Shown here one piece after another: positions 1-10,479 of a DNA stretch of 61,906 nucleotides. This DNA comes from Halopseudomonas sabulinigri. Lineage in GTDB: Bacteria; Pseudomonadota; Gammaproteobacteria; Pseudomonadales; Pseudomonadaceae. The position numbers were made by a program, and so were the translations under genes. Each line of letters starts with the position of its first letter. Within the stretch, counting starts at the first letter, position 1. The notes beneath the pieces were generated by a model, which ran no database searches, had not been told where the DNA came from, and was given only the letters and a program-made list of their open reading frames with translations. The stretch covers positions 1 through 61,906 of the forward strand of contig DRHT01000023.1 in the NCBI GenBank assembly GCA_011053055.1, given 5' to 3'.

Positions 1-720
1 GTTGATTACAACGTCAAGGTTCGCGTCAAAGCGGATAACTCCGGCGTCGATCTCGCCAACGTCAAAATGTCGATGAACCCCTTCTGCGAAATCGCTATAG
101 AAGAGGCCGTTCGCCTGAAAGAAAAAGGCGTCGCGACTGAAATTATCGCCGTCACCGTCGGCCCGACTGCTGCTCAAGAGCAGCTGCGTACCGCACTGGC
201 ACTGGGCGCTGATCGCGCTGTGCTGGTCGAGACTACTGACGAACTGAGCTCGCTGGCGATCGCCAAGCTGCTCAAAGGCGTTGTCGATAAAGAACAGCCT
301 CAGCTGGTCATTCTTGGCAAGCAGGCAATTGATTCCGACAACAACCAGACTGGCCAGATGCTGGCTGCGCTGAGCGGTTACGCCCAGGGCACTTTCGCTT
401 CTGAAGTGAATGTTGACGGCGACAGCGTCAAGGTCACCCGTGAAATCGACGGCGGCCTGCAGACCGTTGCGTTGAAGCTGCCGGCCATTGTGACCACTGA
501 CCTGCGCTTGAACGAGCCACGCTACGCGTCGCTGCCGAACATCATGAAGGCCAAGAAGAAGCCGATGGAAACCCTCAAGCCGGAAGACCTGGGCGTTAGC
601 ACCAGTTCAACTGTGACCACCGTGAAGGTTGAAGCTCCGGCTGCTCGCAGCGCCGGCATCAAAGTTAAGAGCGTCGACGAACTGGTCGATAAACTCAAGA
701 ACGAAGCCAAGGTGATCTGA
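1..720 (+). CDS. etfB: Electron transfer flavoprotein beta subunit, 5' end missing
   Basis: This is the small subunit of the ETF heterodimer, which passes electrons from acyl-CoA and other dehydrogenases to ETF-ubiquinone oxidoreductase. The frame is open from base 1 and begins [15 protein letters not shown], which fits EtfB starting about ten residues after the usual initiator, so the true start lies just outside the window. The region [20 protein letters not shown] and the AMP-binding part with [12 protein letters not shown] are typical. The stop at 718-720 is one base before the etfA start, so the two genes are translationally linked. I am sure of the family; only the N-terminus is missing. 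Confidence 0.96.
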   Translation, partial: VDYNVKVRVKADNSGVDLANVKMSMNPFCEIAIEEAVRLKEKGVATEIIAVTVGPTAAQEQLRTALALGADRAVLVETTDELSSLAIAKLLKGVVDKEQPQLVILGKQAIDSDNNQTGQMLAALSGYAQGTFASEVNVDGDSVKVTREIDGGLQTVALKLPAIVTTDLRLNEPRYASLPNIMKAKKKPMETLKPEDLGVSTSSTVTTVKVEAPAARSAGIKVKSVDELVDKLKNEAKVI

Positions 721-721
721 A

Positions 722-1651
722 ATGACGATTCTTGTTATTGCTGAACACAACAACGCCGAGCTGAACGCAGCTACTTTGAACACCCTGGCGGCTGCCAAGG
801 CCATCGGTGGTGATATCGACGTACTGGTTGCTGGCGAAGGTTGCTCCGCTGTTGCTGACGCTGCTGCCAAAGCGGCGGGTGTAAGTAAAGTACTGCTGGC
901 TGACAACGCAGCCTATGCGCACCAGTTGCCAGAAAACATTGCGCTGCTAGTTGCCGAACTGGGCAAGGGTTATAGCCATATTCTGGCTTGCGCCAGCACC
1001 AACGGTAAAAACTACCTGCCGCGCGTTGCTGCGTTGCTGGATGTTGACCAGATCTCCGAGATCATCGCGGTTGAAAGTGCTGACACCTTCAAGCGTCCGA
1101 TCTATGCCGGTAACGCCATTGCTACCGTGCAGTCCTCTGCTGCCATCAAAGTCCTGACCGTGCGTTCCACGGGTTTTGACCCTGTTGCAGCCGAAGGCGG
1201 TAGCGCCAGCGTAGAAGCGGTTGCTTCTGTGCAGGATGCGGGTGTTTCCAGCTTTGTGGGTGAAGAGCTGGCCAAGTCTGACCGTCCTGAACTGGCCGGT
1301 GCCAAGATCGTCGTTTCCGGCGGCCGTGGTATGCAGAATGGCGACAACTTTGAAATGCTCTACAAAGTGGCCGACAAGCTGGGCGCTGCTGTGGGTGCAT
1401 CACGCGCCGCGGTTGACGCAGGCTTTGTACCGAACGACATGCAGGTGGGTCAAACCGGTAAGATCGTTGCACCGCAGCTGTACATCGCGGTCGGCATCTC
1501 CGGCGCCATCCAGCACCTAGCCGGTATGAAAGACTCCAAGGTGATCGTTGCGATCAACAAGGACGAAGAAGCACCCATCTTTCAGGTGGCTGATTACGGT
1601 CTGGTTGCAGATCTGTTTGAAGCGGTACCTGAGTTGGAAGCCAAGCTGTAA
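722..1651 (+). CDS. etfA: Electron transfer flavoprotein alpha subunit
   Basis: This is the FAD-binding large subunit that pairs with EtfB in the cytoplasm. The protein has 309 residues, the normal length. The C-terminal FAD domain shows [13 protein letters not shown], the segment [20 protein letters not shown] and [18 protein letters not shown], all hallmark EtfA stretches. It follows etfB by a single base and is closed by a strong hairpin terminator, so etfBA looks like the end of its transcription unit. Confidence 0.97.
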   Translation: MTILVIAEHNNAELNAATLNTLAAAKAIGGDIDVLVAGEGCSAVADAAAKAAGVSKVLLADNAAYAHQLPENIALLVAELGKGYSHILACASTNGKNYLPRVAALLDVDQISEIIAVESADTFKRPIYAGNAIATVQSSAAIKVLTVRSTGFDPVAAEGGSASVEAVASVQDAGVSSFVGEELAKSDRPELAGAKIVVSGGRGMQNGDNFEMLYKVADKLGAAVGASRAAVDAGFVPNDMQVGQTGKIVAPQLYIAVGISGAIQHLAGMKDSKVIVAINKDEEAPIFQVADYGLVADLFEAVPELEAKL

Positions 1652-1669
1652 TAGGCTGCTTTGTGCTAC

Positions 1670-1698
1670 AAAAAACCCGGCCTCGCGCCGGGTTTTTT
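1670..1698 (+). terminator. Rho-independent terminator of etfBA
   Basis: The arms CCCGGC (1676-1681) and GCCGGG (1687-1692) form a stem with a five-base loop. It is flanked by six A on the left and six T on the right, so it can act in both directions, serving etfA and the convergent chemoreceptor gene. Confidence 0.9.
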
Positions 1699-1743
1699 AT
1701 TGGCCTCAAATACGGCGGGCTAAAGCTTAATGCCTTCGCCCAA

Positions 1744-3891
1744 TCAGCGATCCGCGCTAACCTGAAAACTATCCGACAGTTGATGCAAACGCGAAGCGGT
1801 TTCCTTGACCTGTCCGGAGCTGGTGCGCAGCGCCTGGATCACCTGACTCATCGACTGGGTAGCCACGGCAACGTGGCCAGCCTGACGGCCGTGTTCCTTG
1901 CTGTTGGTATCCATAACCGAGATCACCTCAAACAGCTCTTCAACCGTTTTGTGCAACATGTCATTGTCATCTGAAGCACTCGCGGCCTGCTGCAGCTGGA
2001 TATCCACATCGGCCACGCCTTGCTCCATGACGATCACAGTTTCCCGTGTGGCGTCGCGGATGGTGGTAATGCCTTTGCTGATCTCTTCAGCGGCCTTGGC
2101 GGTGCGCGAGGCTAGCGCTCGCACCTCATCGGCCACCACGGCAAAGCCGCGGCCATGCTCACCGGCGCGGGCGGCTTCAATGGCCGCATTCAGCGCCAGC
2201 AGGTTGGTTTGGCTGGTAATATCGGTGATCAACGAGACCATCCCGACGATATCGCCAGTGCGCTTATCCAAAACTTGCACGCTGGCCGCTGAACTCTCGA
2301 CGATATTACGGATTTTGCGTGTGCCACTGGTTACGGTATCCAGTCGCTCCCGCGCCGCTTCCACCACACTGGCCATATTGGCTTTCATTTGCGCAGCGGT
2401 TTCCGAGGCCGCAGTCACCGTCTGCAATTGGGCCTCAATCATGCTCAGCATCTGCTGAATATTGGTGGTCACTTCTTCAGCGGTATCACTGGCTTGCTGA
2501 TTACGGCCCAGCATCTGTTCGCTATTCTGCAAAGCGTGGCGACTGGCCTGCTTTACCCGACCGACGATGGTGTCGAGGTTGTCTATGAAGCTATTAATCC
2601 AACGCCCCAGCTCACCGGTTTCATCCGGCACCAACCGTGACGTATCCATCCGCTGGCTGAGATTACCCTCGCCCTCGGCGATATTACGAATAATCTCGGT
2701 CATGCGCCCCAGTCGCCGCGCGAGGGTGCGGGTAGCGCCTCGCCAGAACCAGAACGCTGCGGCACCAAGCACCGCTACGTGCGCCACATGTTCTACCCAA
2801 CCGACCAAACCCGCATAGTTGAAGCCCACTTGTGCGGCAAACACCAGCACCATCAGCAATAGAAACTGCTTCATCAGGTCATAACTAAGCGAGCGGTAGC
2901 GGTAGACCTCTTCCAGATCAGCTTCACACATCATGCCCCAGCGGTCCGGTGAACCCGGCAAGTTGAACGTTACCCCCTTGCCAATAACCGGTATGTGCCG
3001 GTAATCCGAATAACCCGGATATTTCACATACAGGTTTTCACCCTTTTTGATGGTCTCACGCACTCCGGGATGCAGCTCTTTGGTGGCCGGATCGGTAAAG
3101 CGCACCTCAAACTCGGTGTGCTCGCGCACGCTGACTGCGCCCCACTTAGTAGCGATACCGCTTTTCAGGTTATCGCCATGGCTGAAAGTGCTGTCTTCAA
3201 AACGTGAGCGCGACAACGCACGCCCCGGCTCTATCGAGGGGTTGAAACGCGACTCGACCATAAAGATGTAGTTGTCGCCAGACTCCTGATAGATGTGCCC
3301 CGCCTCACGCTGAATAAGATCGCCAAGTACATCGTTGGGAATACGTGCACACAAGCAACCCAGCAGACTGCCCGCCGCATCGTGCAGCGGCAGATAGAAC
3401 ATCAGGGTGACGGCGTCATGAAAACTGGAGGTAGACGGGCCGAGGGTTTTGGTTCGCGGGTCGATATAGGGTCCGTGCAGAAAGCGGTGTTGCAAGCCGG
3501 CCTTAACCGCCTGAGTATCCAATATAACGCTGCCGACTTGGCCAGCACTGCTGCCCTGTGGGCTGCCAGTGGCATTGAGCAACAACAGCTCTGAGGCGTC
3601 GGGCAACTTGCTGCGCAATCCTTGCAGTTGATCCTGGCTGACTAGCGTGAGATCTGGCCCCAGACTTTGGCCAACACTTTGCAATCCAGACCACTGGTTT
3701 TCGCACCACTGTTGTAGCAAGCGCACACGGGTCGCCGCCAGACTGTCAAAAATGGTTTCAAGCTGTGCGTAACGATTGTTATTGATCCAGCAAGCCCAAC
3801 CCATGGTCAATTTGCCGGTGCCGGCCAACCAGGGAAGCCATCTGCGTTCGGCACCCGATAGGTTCATTTCATCGCTACGTAAGGACGCCAT
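1744..3891 (-). CDS. Methyl-accepting chemotaxis protein
   Basis: This is a chemoreceptor that would signal through CheA/CheW. I place the start at 3891 ([10 protein letters not shown]) because AGGAG lies five bases upstream; a 27-codon upstream extension has no such support. The 715-residue product has a sensor region of about 335 residues, two hydrophobic segments near 340-390, a HAMP region to about 445 and a long coiled-coil signalling domain. The conserved tip reads [20 protein letters not shown]. The oddity is the N-terminus: I see no convincing first transmembrane helix, so the sensor may be cytoplasmic or the topology unusual. The ligand is unknown. Confidence 0.9.
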   Translation of the reverse strand: MASLRSDEMNLSGAERRWLPWLAGTGKLTMGWACWINNNRYAQLETIFDSLAATRVRLLQQWCENQWSGLQSVGQSLGPDLTLVSQDQLQGLRSKLPDASELLLLNATGSPQGSSAGQVGSVILDTQAVKAGLQHRFLHGPYIDPRTKTLGPSTSSFHDAVTLMFYLPLHDAAGSLLGCLCARIPNDVLGDLIQREAGHIYQESGDNYIFMVESRFNPSIEPGRALSRSRFEDSTFSHGDNLKSGIATKWGAVSVREHTEFEVRFTDPATKELHPGVRETIKKGENLYVKYPGYSDYRHIPVIGKGVTFNLPGSPDRWGMMCEADLEEVYRYRSLSYDLMKQFLLLMVLVFAAQVGFNYAGLVGWVEHVAHVAVLGAAAFWFWRGATRTLARRLGRMTEIIRNIAEGEGNLSQRMDTSRLVPDETGELGRWINSFIDNLDTIVGRVKQASRHALQNSEQMLGRNQQASDTAEEVTTNIQQMLSMIEAQLQTVTAASETAAQMKANMASVVEAARERLDTVTSGTRKIRNIVESSAASVQVLDKRTGDIVGMVSLITDITSQTNLLALNAAIEAARAGEHGRGFAVVADEVRALASRTAKAAEEISKGITTIRDATRETVIVMEQGVADVDIQLQQAASASDDNDMLHKTVEELFEVISVMDTNSKEHGRQAGHVAVATQSMSQVIQALRTSSGQVKETASRLHQLSDSFQVSADR

Positions 3892-4101
3892 GGCCACTCC
3901 TGAGAAATCTGCATTAACCAGAAGTGTGTGATTGCAAGATATGCACCACAGCAACTCAAAAAATGATATCAAAACGCCTTTAGTTGATTTTTAAAGGGCC
4001 GCAGGCCTGTGCTTGAGCCGCTGGATAAAGGTACCAACAGGTCGCACAAGCAGGCCTTTGGGCAGGAAGTGCACCAACTCGGTGCGATTTGGATTGTTGG
4101 A

Positions 4102-5121
4102 TTACACCAACGCCACCGGCGAGGTCGGTGATCCCACTGCTCCCGGCAAGCGCAAAGGCGGCGCTGTGAGCATAAAACGGTTACGGCCTGCATCGCGTAG
4201 AAACTGCGCCAGTTCGGTTAGATACCAGAGCTCACCCAGATGAATACCAAGCTTGAACAGACAATGTTCATGCAGTGGCAACGCCGCGCAGCAACCGTCA
4301 CCCTCACGTGCCGGATAGGCTTCCACCGCGTAATTGTCGGCAATCAACACACTCAGGCCAGAGTCGGTAATCCACTGCAACAACGCCGGATCACGACCAT
4401 CAAGCACCGCGCAGCTGGTTTCCAGGCGATGCCCATCTGGCTCGCCGTTCATTTCCATAATCACATCGGCAAAACCGGTGTACAGGCAGACCATGTCGCC
4501 GGGCTCGATAACGATTTTATCGGTAGCGCAAATCTCCATCAGCCGTACGTAATCCACCAGCACCCGTTCACGTCCACAATGGCGTGCGAGATCGATCATT
4601 ACCGCACGACCGCTAACAGCGGTTTCAGCCATTTTTTCGATGCCTAGCCGCTTAGCGTTAACACCTTCCAGCGCATCCTCATGCCCCGCCGGCCCCTGCA
4701 CATCCTCACCGGCACGCCAGCCGTTGTAATAGAGCGGCTCGGCCACACCGTCGCCATCCGCATCAAAGAGTCCGCCAACATGCGAGAGGGCGTCCCACTG
4801 GGTTGAGTACTGGGTGTAGAGCAACACGGCATCGTCACTGACTATATCGGTGAAGGCCGGATTCAGGCGATTCAGTTCGAAGTTGTAGTTCAACTTGCCC
4901 TCACGCCCGGAGGTAAACCGACGTGGCGGGTGGCGAAACCGGTTTAGCGCATTGCCGCCGGGTAGATCGAGCGGCAGACTAAGACAAAAGCTGCGCCCTG
5001 CATGAACTTCAGCTACGCCTTGCAGCACCTTCTCAGGCGTCAGTAGATTGAGTCGTCCTAACTCGTCATCGGCGCCAAAGTCGCCCCAGTTGGAGCCTTG
5101 TGGTCGGTTTTTCCAGCGCAT
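4102..5121 (-). CDS. Cyclase-family (kynurenine formamidase-like) metal hydrolase
   Basis: This 339-residue protein belongs to the cyclase/kynurenine formamidase superfamily (PF04199 type), metal-dependent hydrolases of amide or lactone bonds. The metal-site region reads QYSTQWDALSHVGG, with the Asp and second His of the family motif; a Gln sits where the short kynurenine formamidases have the first His, as I recall for the long cyclase subfamily. The N-terminus RWKNRPQGSNWGDFG is typical of that long form. AGGAGA lies upstream of the ATG. There is no clear operon partner, so the substrate cannot be stated. Confidence 0.8.
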   Translation of the reverse strand: MRWKNRPQGSNWGDFGADDELGRLNLLTPEKVLQGVAEVHAGRSFCLSLPLDLPGGNALNRFRHPPRRFTSGREGKLNYNFELNRLNPAFTDIVSDDAVLLYTQYSTQWDALSHVGGLFDADGDGVAEPLYYNGWRAGEDVQGPAGHEDALEGVNAKRLGIEKMAETAVSGRAVMIDLARHCGRERVLVDYVRLMEICATDKIVIEPGDMVCLYTGFADVIMEMNGEPDGHRLETSCAVLDGRDPALLQWITDSGLSVLIADNYAVEAYPAREGDGCCAALPLHEHCLFKLGIHLGELWYLTELAQFLRDAGRNRFMLTAPPLRLPGAVGSPTSPVALV

Positions 5122-5298
5122 CGGATATCTCCTTTTGTTGTTCTATTCCACTACCTTGCCATGCCCAATACACGGACGGCAGCCTCGCCGTCGGTGAATC
5201 AGTTCGCGTGTTGGCGGGTCATAACGCACAGATGCTCGCGCTGCAGCGCGCGGCATGCTTTACTTGCGCCTGATTTTTTCTGGAGCTTTGGCCCTACT

Positions 5299-6096
5299 AT
5301 GGATTGGCTACAAGTTTTCGTCCTGGCGATCGTTCAGGGCATTACCGAATTTCTCCCCGTTTCCAGCTCTGCGCACTTGATTCTGGTACCGATACTGACT
5401 GACTGGCCGGACCAAGGCTTGGCTTTCGATGTCGCCCTACACTTGGGCAGCCTGTCGGCGGTGTTGATCTATTTCCGGCAGGATATTTTCAACATGACGC
5501 TCAGCTGGGGCCGCTCGCTGAAAACCCGCCAGCTGGACGCTGACGCCAAGCTGGCTTGGGCGGTGATCCTCGGTACTATCCCGGTCGGGATCGCCGGATT
5601 GTTGTTCAAGGACACGATAGAAACCGTTTTGCGCTCACCTATCTACCTGTCGATCGGGCTGATCGTCTTCGGTTTAGTATTGAGCTGGGCCGATTGGCGC
5701 CACAAAGGCGAGCGCAGCGAATATCAAATGAATTGGAAGGATGTGCTGCTGATCGGCTGCGCGCAGGCTGTGGCGTTGTTTCCCGGCACATCTCGCTCGG
5801 GCATCACCATGACTGCCGCGCTTATGTTGGGCTTGAGCCGCGAAGCCTCTGCGCGCTTTTCGTTTCTGCTGTCGATTCCGGTGATCGTGCTGGCCTGTGG
5901 ACTGGAAACAATCGAACTGGTCAAGGCGCAGGTGCCGGTTGATATCGCAGCCATGCTCGGCGGCGTGGTGCTCTCAGGGATCAGTGCTTATTTGTGCATC
6001 CACTACTTCCTGGCATTCATCAACCGCATTGGTATGCAGCCCTTTGTGATCTATCGCATCGTGCTGGGTATCGCCCTGCTATGGATATTCCTCTAA
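5299..6096 (+). CDS. uppP: Undecaprenyl-diphosphatase
   Basis: This integral membrane phosphatase recycles undecaprenyl pyrophosphate for cell-wall synthesis and confers bacitracin tolerance. The start MDWLQVFVLAIVQGITEF gives 265 residues, the usual size; the frame is open further upstream but that part is not conserved. The two catalytic signatures are present, GITEFLPVSSSAHL near the N-terminus and FPGTSRSGITMT in the second half, with about eight hydrophobic helices. It appears monocistronic, divergent from the cyclase gene and convergent with the cupin gene. Confidence 0.95.
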   Translation: MDWLQVFVLAIVQGITEFLPVSSSAHLILVPILTDWPDQGLAFDVALHLGSLSAVLIYFRQDIFNMTLSWGRSLKTRQLDADAKLAWAVILGTIPVGIAGLLFKDTIETVLRSPIYLSIGLIVFGLVLSWADWRHKGERSEYQMNWKDVLLIGCAQAVALFPGTSRSGITMTAALMLGLSREASARFSFLLSIPVIVLACGLETIELVKAQVPVDIAAMLGGVVLSGISAYLCIHYFLAFINRIGMQPFVIYRIVLGIALLWIFL

Positions 6097-6108
6097 ACCG
6101 GCATCCAG

Positions 6109-6783
6109 TCAGACGCGCAATGCGCCCAGCTTGAGTAACACTCGGCTGGGCTCCAGCGCCTGAAAGCGACGTTGCGTCAGAGCGGGGTCGCGCACCCAAC
6201 TATGTGCCGGCAGCACGGCAACAGCTTCTGGCCCGCGCTCCTGCAATGCGCCATGCAACACCAACAACTCGCCCCCGTCCTGGGCTGGCATTTGCAGCAG
6301 CGCGCCGCCCACACAGTCGACCAGCAGCGTCTGCTCGCAACCGTGCGCATGTAAGCGGCATTGCTGCTGCCCCGGCGCTGTGGCCTCCCACTGCAAGCTG
6401 TCAGGTGAAAGCCGTAACGTCTGCCGGTCATCCGCCGCAAACTGATTGAGCTTTACGAACAAGAGACAGCCTTGCTCGGAAAAAGGGCTGTGACTTGAGG
6501 CTGCCGGGCTGCGCAAATAACTCCCCGCCGGGTAGTTACCACCTTCATCACTGAAAATGCCCGAGAGCACCAGTATTTCTTCACCCGCCGGGTGCCGGTG
6601 CTCAGGAAAGCGGGCGCCGGGAAGGTACTCCACCAAACTGGTTACCTGGCCTTGCTCCGGCGCCTCACGCTCCAGCGGCCAGCGCTTCACTGGCGCTTGC
6701 GGCGCAGTCTGCCAGCACTGCTCATCAAGCCGTATGCAAACCGGCAGATCGCGCGCCATGCGCAAGGGAGTAAAAGCCGCCAT
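6109..6783 (-). CDS. Cupin-domain protein, ChrR-like
   Basis: This 224-residue protein has a cupin whose metal-site motif reads EHRHPAGEEILVLSG (residues about 61-75), the pattern of ChrR-like cupins. A second, degenerate beta-barrel half follows. ChrR itself is a zinc anti-sigma factor, but no anti-sigma domain or sigma gene is visible here, so a sensor or storage role is only a guess. The start overlaps the stop of the upstream GGDEF-EAL gene by one base (TGATG) and GAGGAGA precedes it, so the two are translated together. Confidence 0.75.
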   Translation of the reverse strand: MAAFTPLRMARDLPVCIRLDEQCWQTAPQAPVKRWPLEREAPEQGQVTSLVEYLPGARFPEHRHPAGEEILVLSGIFSDEGGNYPAGSYLRSPAASSHSPFSEQGCLLFVKLNQFAADDRQTLRLSPDSLQWEATAPGQQQCRLHAHGCEQTLLVDCVGGALLQMPAQDGGELLVLHGALQERGPEAVAVLPAHSWVRDPALTQRRFQALEPSRVLLKLGALRV

Positions 6784-9089
6784 CAGACATCTCCTCGCAT
6801 CAGCAGTTTTTCTACTTCGGCAGCGGGCAACGGTTGGTTATATAGATAGCCCTGTCCGGTGTCGCAACCGTACTCCTTGAGCAGCGCCTCCTGCGCCAGC
6901 GTTTCTATGCCCTCTGCTGTGATGGTCAACTGCAGACTCTTGCCCAAGGCGATAATGGCGCGCGCCATGGCGCTATCGCTGCTGTTGCCCGGCAGATCGC
7001 TGATGAAGCCACGGTCAATCTTCAGTTTGTTGACCGGCATGCGCTTGAGTCTCAGCAAGGACGAGTAGCCCGTGCCGAAGTCATCAATTGCCAAGCGAAC
7101 ACCAAGCTCGGCCAACCGGTCCAGCAGGTGCTCGCCCCGCTCGCCGTGCTGCATCATCTCGTCTTCGGTGACTTCCAGCTCCAGATGTGCAGGCTCAAGG
7201 CCGGCTTGCCTCAATGCCTGACGTGTACTGCTGACCACGTCACCGCGCTCCATCCAATAACCCGACATGTTCACCGCCATTGAGCGCAGCGGATAGCCGG
7301 CGTCCAGCCAACGACGCATCTGGGCGCAGGCTTGGTACAAGACAAATTCGTCGATCTCACCCATCAGCCCGGCGTGCCTCGCGGCCGGAAGGAACTCATT
7401 CGGCGGAATCACTCCCTGCTCTGGGTGTTGCCAACGCACCAATGCCTCCAGCCCTGCCCATTGACCGCTTTGCAGGTCTTTCTGCAGTTGATAGTAGACG
7501 CGCAGTTGGTTGTGCTTTAGCGCCAGGTGAAGATCGCTCTCTAGAGTCATGCGTCGACGTGCCTGCTCAGTCAACGCTTGGGTGTAAAAGGCGTAGTTGT
7601 TGCGCCCCCGCTCCTTAGCCAACGTCACCGCCGAGTCGGCATTTTTCAGCAGTTCTGCACCATCATGCCCATCATCTGGAAACAAGCTGAGCCCCAGGCT
7701 GGCGGTCATATGCACTAATTGCCCTCCCAGCTTAAAGGGAGCCGCAATGGCTTGCTGGATGCGCTCCGCTAACCGGCTGAGCTCTTCCACGACTGCGCGA
7801 CGCTCCACCAGGATGACAAATTCGTCGCTCCCCAGTCGCGCCAACGTATCGCCCTCTTCGCACAGATATTCCATGCGCCGCGCAGCCGTAAGCAATAGTT
7901 CGTCACCCAGGCTGTGTCCTAAACTGTCGTTAACACCCTTAAAACGATCCAGATCAACGAATATCAGCCCAAGGCTCACCTGGTGCCGGCGCGCTCTGTT
8001 GACTGCGGTATTAAGGCGCTCAGTAATCAGCAGACGGTTGGGTAGCTTGGTCAACGGGTCGTGGTGGGCAAGATAATCGATCTCTTCCTGACTGCGCTTG
8101 ATAATGCTCATGTCGGCAAAGACCGCGACATAGTGGGTCAGTTGGCCATACGGATCAGTCACTGCAATAATATTTTGCCACTGAGGGTATATCTCACCGT
8201 TCCTGCGACGGTTCCAGATTTCCCCAGACCAGCGCCCAGTGCCCTTTATTTGCTGCCACATGTGCCGATAGAAATCCTCGTCGTGGCGCCCGGATGCGAG
8301 CATCGCGGGCGTACGGCCAATAACCTCTTCGGTGCTGTAGCCAGTGATCTCACAAAAGGCGTTATTAACATCAATGATGTTTTGCTTGGCATCACAAATC
8401 AGCATGCCTTCGCTAGTGCAATCAAACATCACGCCGGCTTGCAACAACCGCTGCTCCCGCTTGATCTGCTCACTGATGTCACGCACCACACCCACCAAAC
8501 GTATAGCCTGCCCATTTAGGTCGCGCACAGCCTGGGCTCCAGCTTGCACCCAGAAATAGCCGCGCCCAGGATGCTGAACACGATATTGCACGTCCAGCCG
8601 CTCAGTCTTGCCCTGCAGATGCTCTAGCATCGCGGCGTGCGCTGCTGGCTGGTCCTGAGGATGCAGCAAAGTGAGCCAATCCTTCGTCAGAAGCTCCTGT
8701 CGGCTCGTATCGATGCCGAAGATATCCCGGCAACGCGGCGACATATAAAGCGCGTCAGCCGTAATATCCCAATCCCAGAGACCATCATTACCGCCCACCA
8801 ACGCAAGATTGAAGCGTTCCTCACTCTGCCTCAACGCCTCTTCTTGCTCCCGGCGGCGATGCAGCTGGAAACGCACAGAGAAAAACAGCAGAGCACCAGT
8901 AACCACCACGAAAGCAACACCTTTGGCAGTCTGCAACCACTGCTGAGCGCTGTCGTTCAGGCCCAAAAGCCTGAGCACATAATCACTGAAAAATATCCAC
9001 AGCGTGGCCACAAGCACGTACTTGAAAGTGATAAGAGCTGCACTGGTCGAGGAGCTAACAGAGGCATTCAAAGCGTTTTTCTTAAACAT
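6783..9089 (-). CDS. Membrane PAS-PAS-GGDEF-EAL c-di-GMP protein
   Basis: This 768-residue protein is predicted to degrade, and possibly make, cyclic di-GMP. Two N-terminal membrane helices (about 18-70) precede two PAS/PAC domains (about 85-330), a GGDEF domain (about 340-500) and an EAL domain (about 515-760). The GGDEF signature is GSDEF and no RxxD inhibitory site lies upstream, so cyclase activity is uncertain. The EAL domain keeps LEALVRW, the Asn of AVNMSG, EVTE, DDFGTG, the Lys of LKIDRGF and AEGIET, so phosphodiesterase activity is likely. The coupled cupin gene follows. No strong ribosome site precedes the ATG. Confidence 0.93.
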   Translation of the reverse strand: MFKKNALNASVSSSTSAALITFKYVLVATLWIFFSDYVLRLLGLNDSAQQWLQTAKGVAFVVVTGALLFFSVRFQLHRRREQEEALRQSEERFNLALVGGNDGLWDWDITADALYMSPRCRDIFGIDTSRQELLTKDWLTLLHPQDQPAAHAAMLEHLQGKTERLDVQYRVQHPGRGYFWVQAGAQAVRDLNGQAIRLVGVVRDISEQIKREQRLLQAGVMFDCTSEGMLICDAKQNIIDVNNAFCEITGYSTEEVIGRTPAMLASGRHDEDFYRHMWQQIKGTGRWSGEIWNRRRNGEIYPQWQNIIAVTDPYGQLTHYVAVFADMSIIKRSQEEIDYLAHHDPLTKLPNRLLITERLNTAVNRARRHQVSLGLIFVDLDRFKGVNDSLGHSLGDELLLTAARRMEYLCEEGDTLARLGSDEFVILVERRAVVEELSRLAERIQQAIAAPFKLGGQLVHMTASLGLSLFPDDGHDGAELLKNADSAVTLAKERGRNNYAFYTQALTEQARRRMTLESDLHLALKHNQLRVYYQLQKDLQSGQWAGLEALVRWQHPEQGVIPPNEFLPAARHAGLMGEIDEFVLYQACAQMRRWLDAGYPLRSMAVNMSGYWMERGDVVSSTRQALRQAGLEPAHLELEVTEDEMMQHGERGEHLLDRLAELGVRLAIDDFGTGYSSLLRLKRMPVNKLKIDRGFISDLPGNSSDSAMARAIIALGKSLQLTITAEGIETLAQEALLKEYGCDTGQGYLYNQPLPAAEVEKLLMRGDV

Positions 9090-9208
9090 TTAGCAACTAT
9101 AGCAGGCGGGGTCTAGCGACCCACGGTCATATTAATTGAGCTTTTGTTGGTACATAATCGATGAAACAGGCTTTTCGCCTGACCATTCTAACGAGGTAAC
9201 GTAGCCCT

Positions 9209-10393
9209 ATGTGGTACAACGGTTTACTCAATCCATCCGGCTGGCAGGTATTGGCCGTGATTCTGATTCTGACGCACATAACCATTGTTGGCGTCACCGT
9301 CTACCTGCACCGTTATTCCGCTCACCGGGCGCTGGAACTGCACCCGGCTCTTAAGCATTTTTTCCGTTTCTGGTTGTGGCTCACCACCAGCATGAATACC
9401 CGCGAGTGGACCGCCATCCACCGTAAGCACCACGCTAAATGCGAAACGCCAGAAGACCCGCACAGCCCTGTACACAAAGGTTTAGGTACGGTCTTGCGTA
9501 AAGGCGCAGAGCTTTACATGGAAGAGGCGAAGAACGAAGACACCCTGCGTATCTATGGCAAGAACTGCCCGGATGACTGGGTTGAGCGTAATCTCTACAG
9601 CCGCTTCCCGATTGCCGGTGTGACCTTGATGGCGCTGATCGATCTGGCGCTGTTTGGCGTGCTCGGTATTACCGTGTGGGCAATTCAGATGATCTGGATT
9701 CCGGTGTTTGCCGCCGGAGTGGTTAACGGTTTAGGTCACGCACTAGGCTACCGCAACTTTGAGTGCCGCGACGCGGCTACTAATATCTCGCCGTGGGGCA
9801 TCCTGATTGGTGGTGAAGAGTTGCACAACAATCATCACACCTACCCCAACTCAGCCAAACTGTCGGTGAAGAAGTGGGAATTCGATATGGGTTGGATGTG
9901 GATTCGCCTGTTCAGCTTACTGGGCTTGGCCTCAGTACGCCGCACAGCGCCTATTGCCCATAGGGTAGAAGGAAAGCAGACGCTAGACATGGATACCGCC
10001 ATGGCGATCCTCAACAACCGCTTTCAGATCATGGCGCAATATCGCAAATTGGTGATCAAGCCGCTGGTGCGACAGGAGATCGAAAAAGTGGACACTTCTG
10101 TTCGCCATCTTTTCCGCCGCGCCAAACGCTTACTCAGCCGCGAACCCAGCCTGCTTGATGACCGCCATCAAGCGCGTATCGACACTATGCTAACGCACAG
10201 CCAAGCGCTCAAGGTGATCTACGAGAAACGTCTGGCACTGCAGCAGATCTGGGGGCGCACCAGCGCCAACGGGCACGACATGCTGCAAGCGTTGAAGGAC
10301 TGGTGCCAACAGGCCGAGGAAAGCGGCATCAAGGCGCTGCAAGACTTTGCCAGCTCACTGCGCACTTATTCGCTGCAGCCCAGCGCAGCCTGA
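9209..10393 (+). CDS. desA: Membrane fatty acid (acyl lipid) desaturase, DesA type
   Basis: This di-iron membrane desaturase introduces a double bond into acyl chains of phospholipids or acyl-CoA; in P. aeruginosa the DesA homologue is a delta-9 phospholipid desaturase. All three histidine boxes are visible: HRYSAH, HRKHH and HNNHH. Hydrophobic segments flank them, and a roughly 140-residue C-terminal helical tail follows residue 250. The 394-residue length fits DesA. It is divergent from the GGDEF-EAL gene and appears monocistronic. Confidence 0.9.
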   Translation: MWYNGLLNPSGWQVLAVILILTHITIVGVTVYLHRYSAHRALELHPALKHFFRFWLWLTTSMNTREWTAIHRKHHAKCETPEDPHSPVHKGLGTVLRKGAELYMEEAKNEDTLRIYGKNCPDDWVERNLYSRFPIAGVTLMALIDLALFGVLGITVWAIQMIWIPVFAAGVVNGLGHALGYRNFECRDAATNISPWGILIGGEELHNNHHTYPNSAKLSVKKWEFDMGWMWIRLFSLLGLASVRRTAPIAHRVEGKQTLDMDTAMAILNNRFQIMAQYRKLVIKPLVRQEIEKVDTSVRHLFRRAKRLLSREPSLLDDRHQARIDTMLTHSQALKVIYEKRLALQQIWGRTSANGHDMLQALKDWCQQAEESGIKALQDFASSLRTYSLQPSAA

Positions 10394-10479
10394 GTCAGTT
10401 GAACGCGACTCGCAACGGGTCGCGTTCGGCGCTAGACTGGCCGCCACAAGTACTCAACAACATCTGAAGGTAGCAACGG

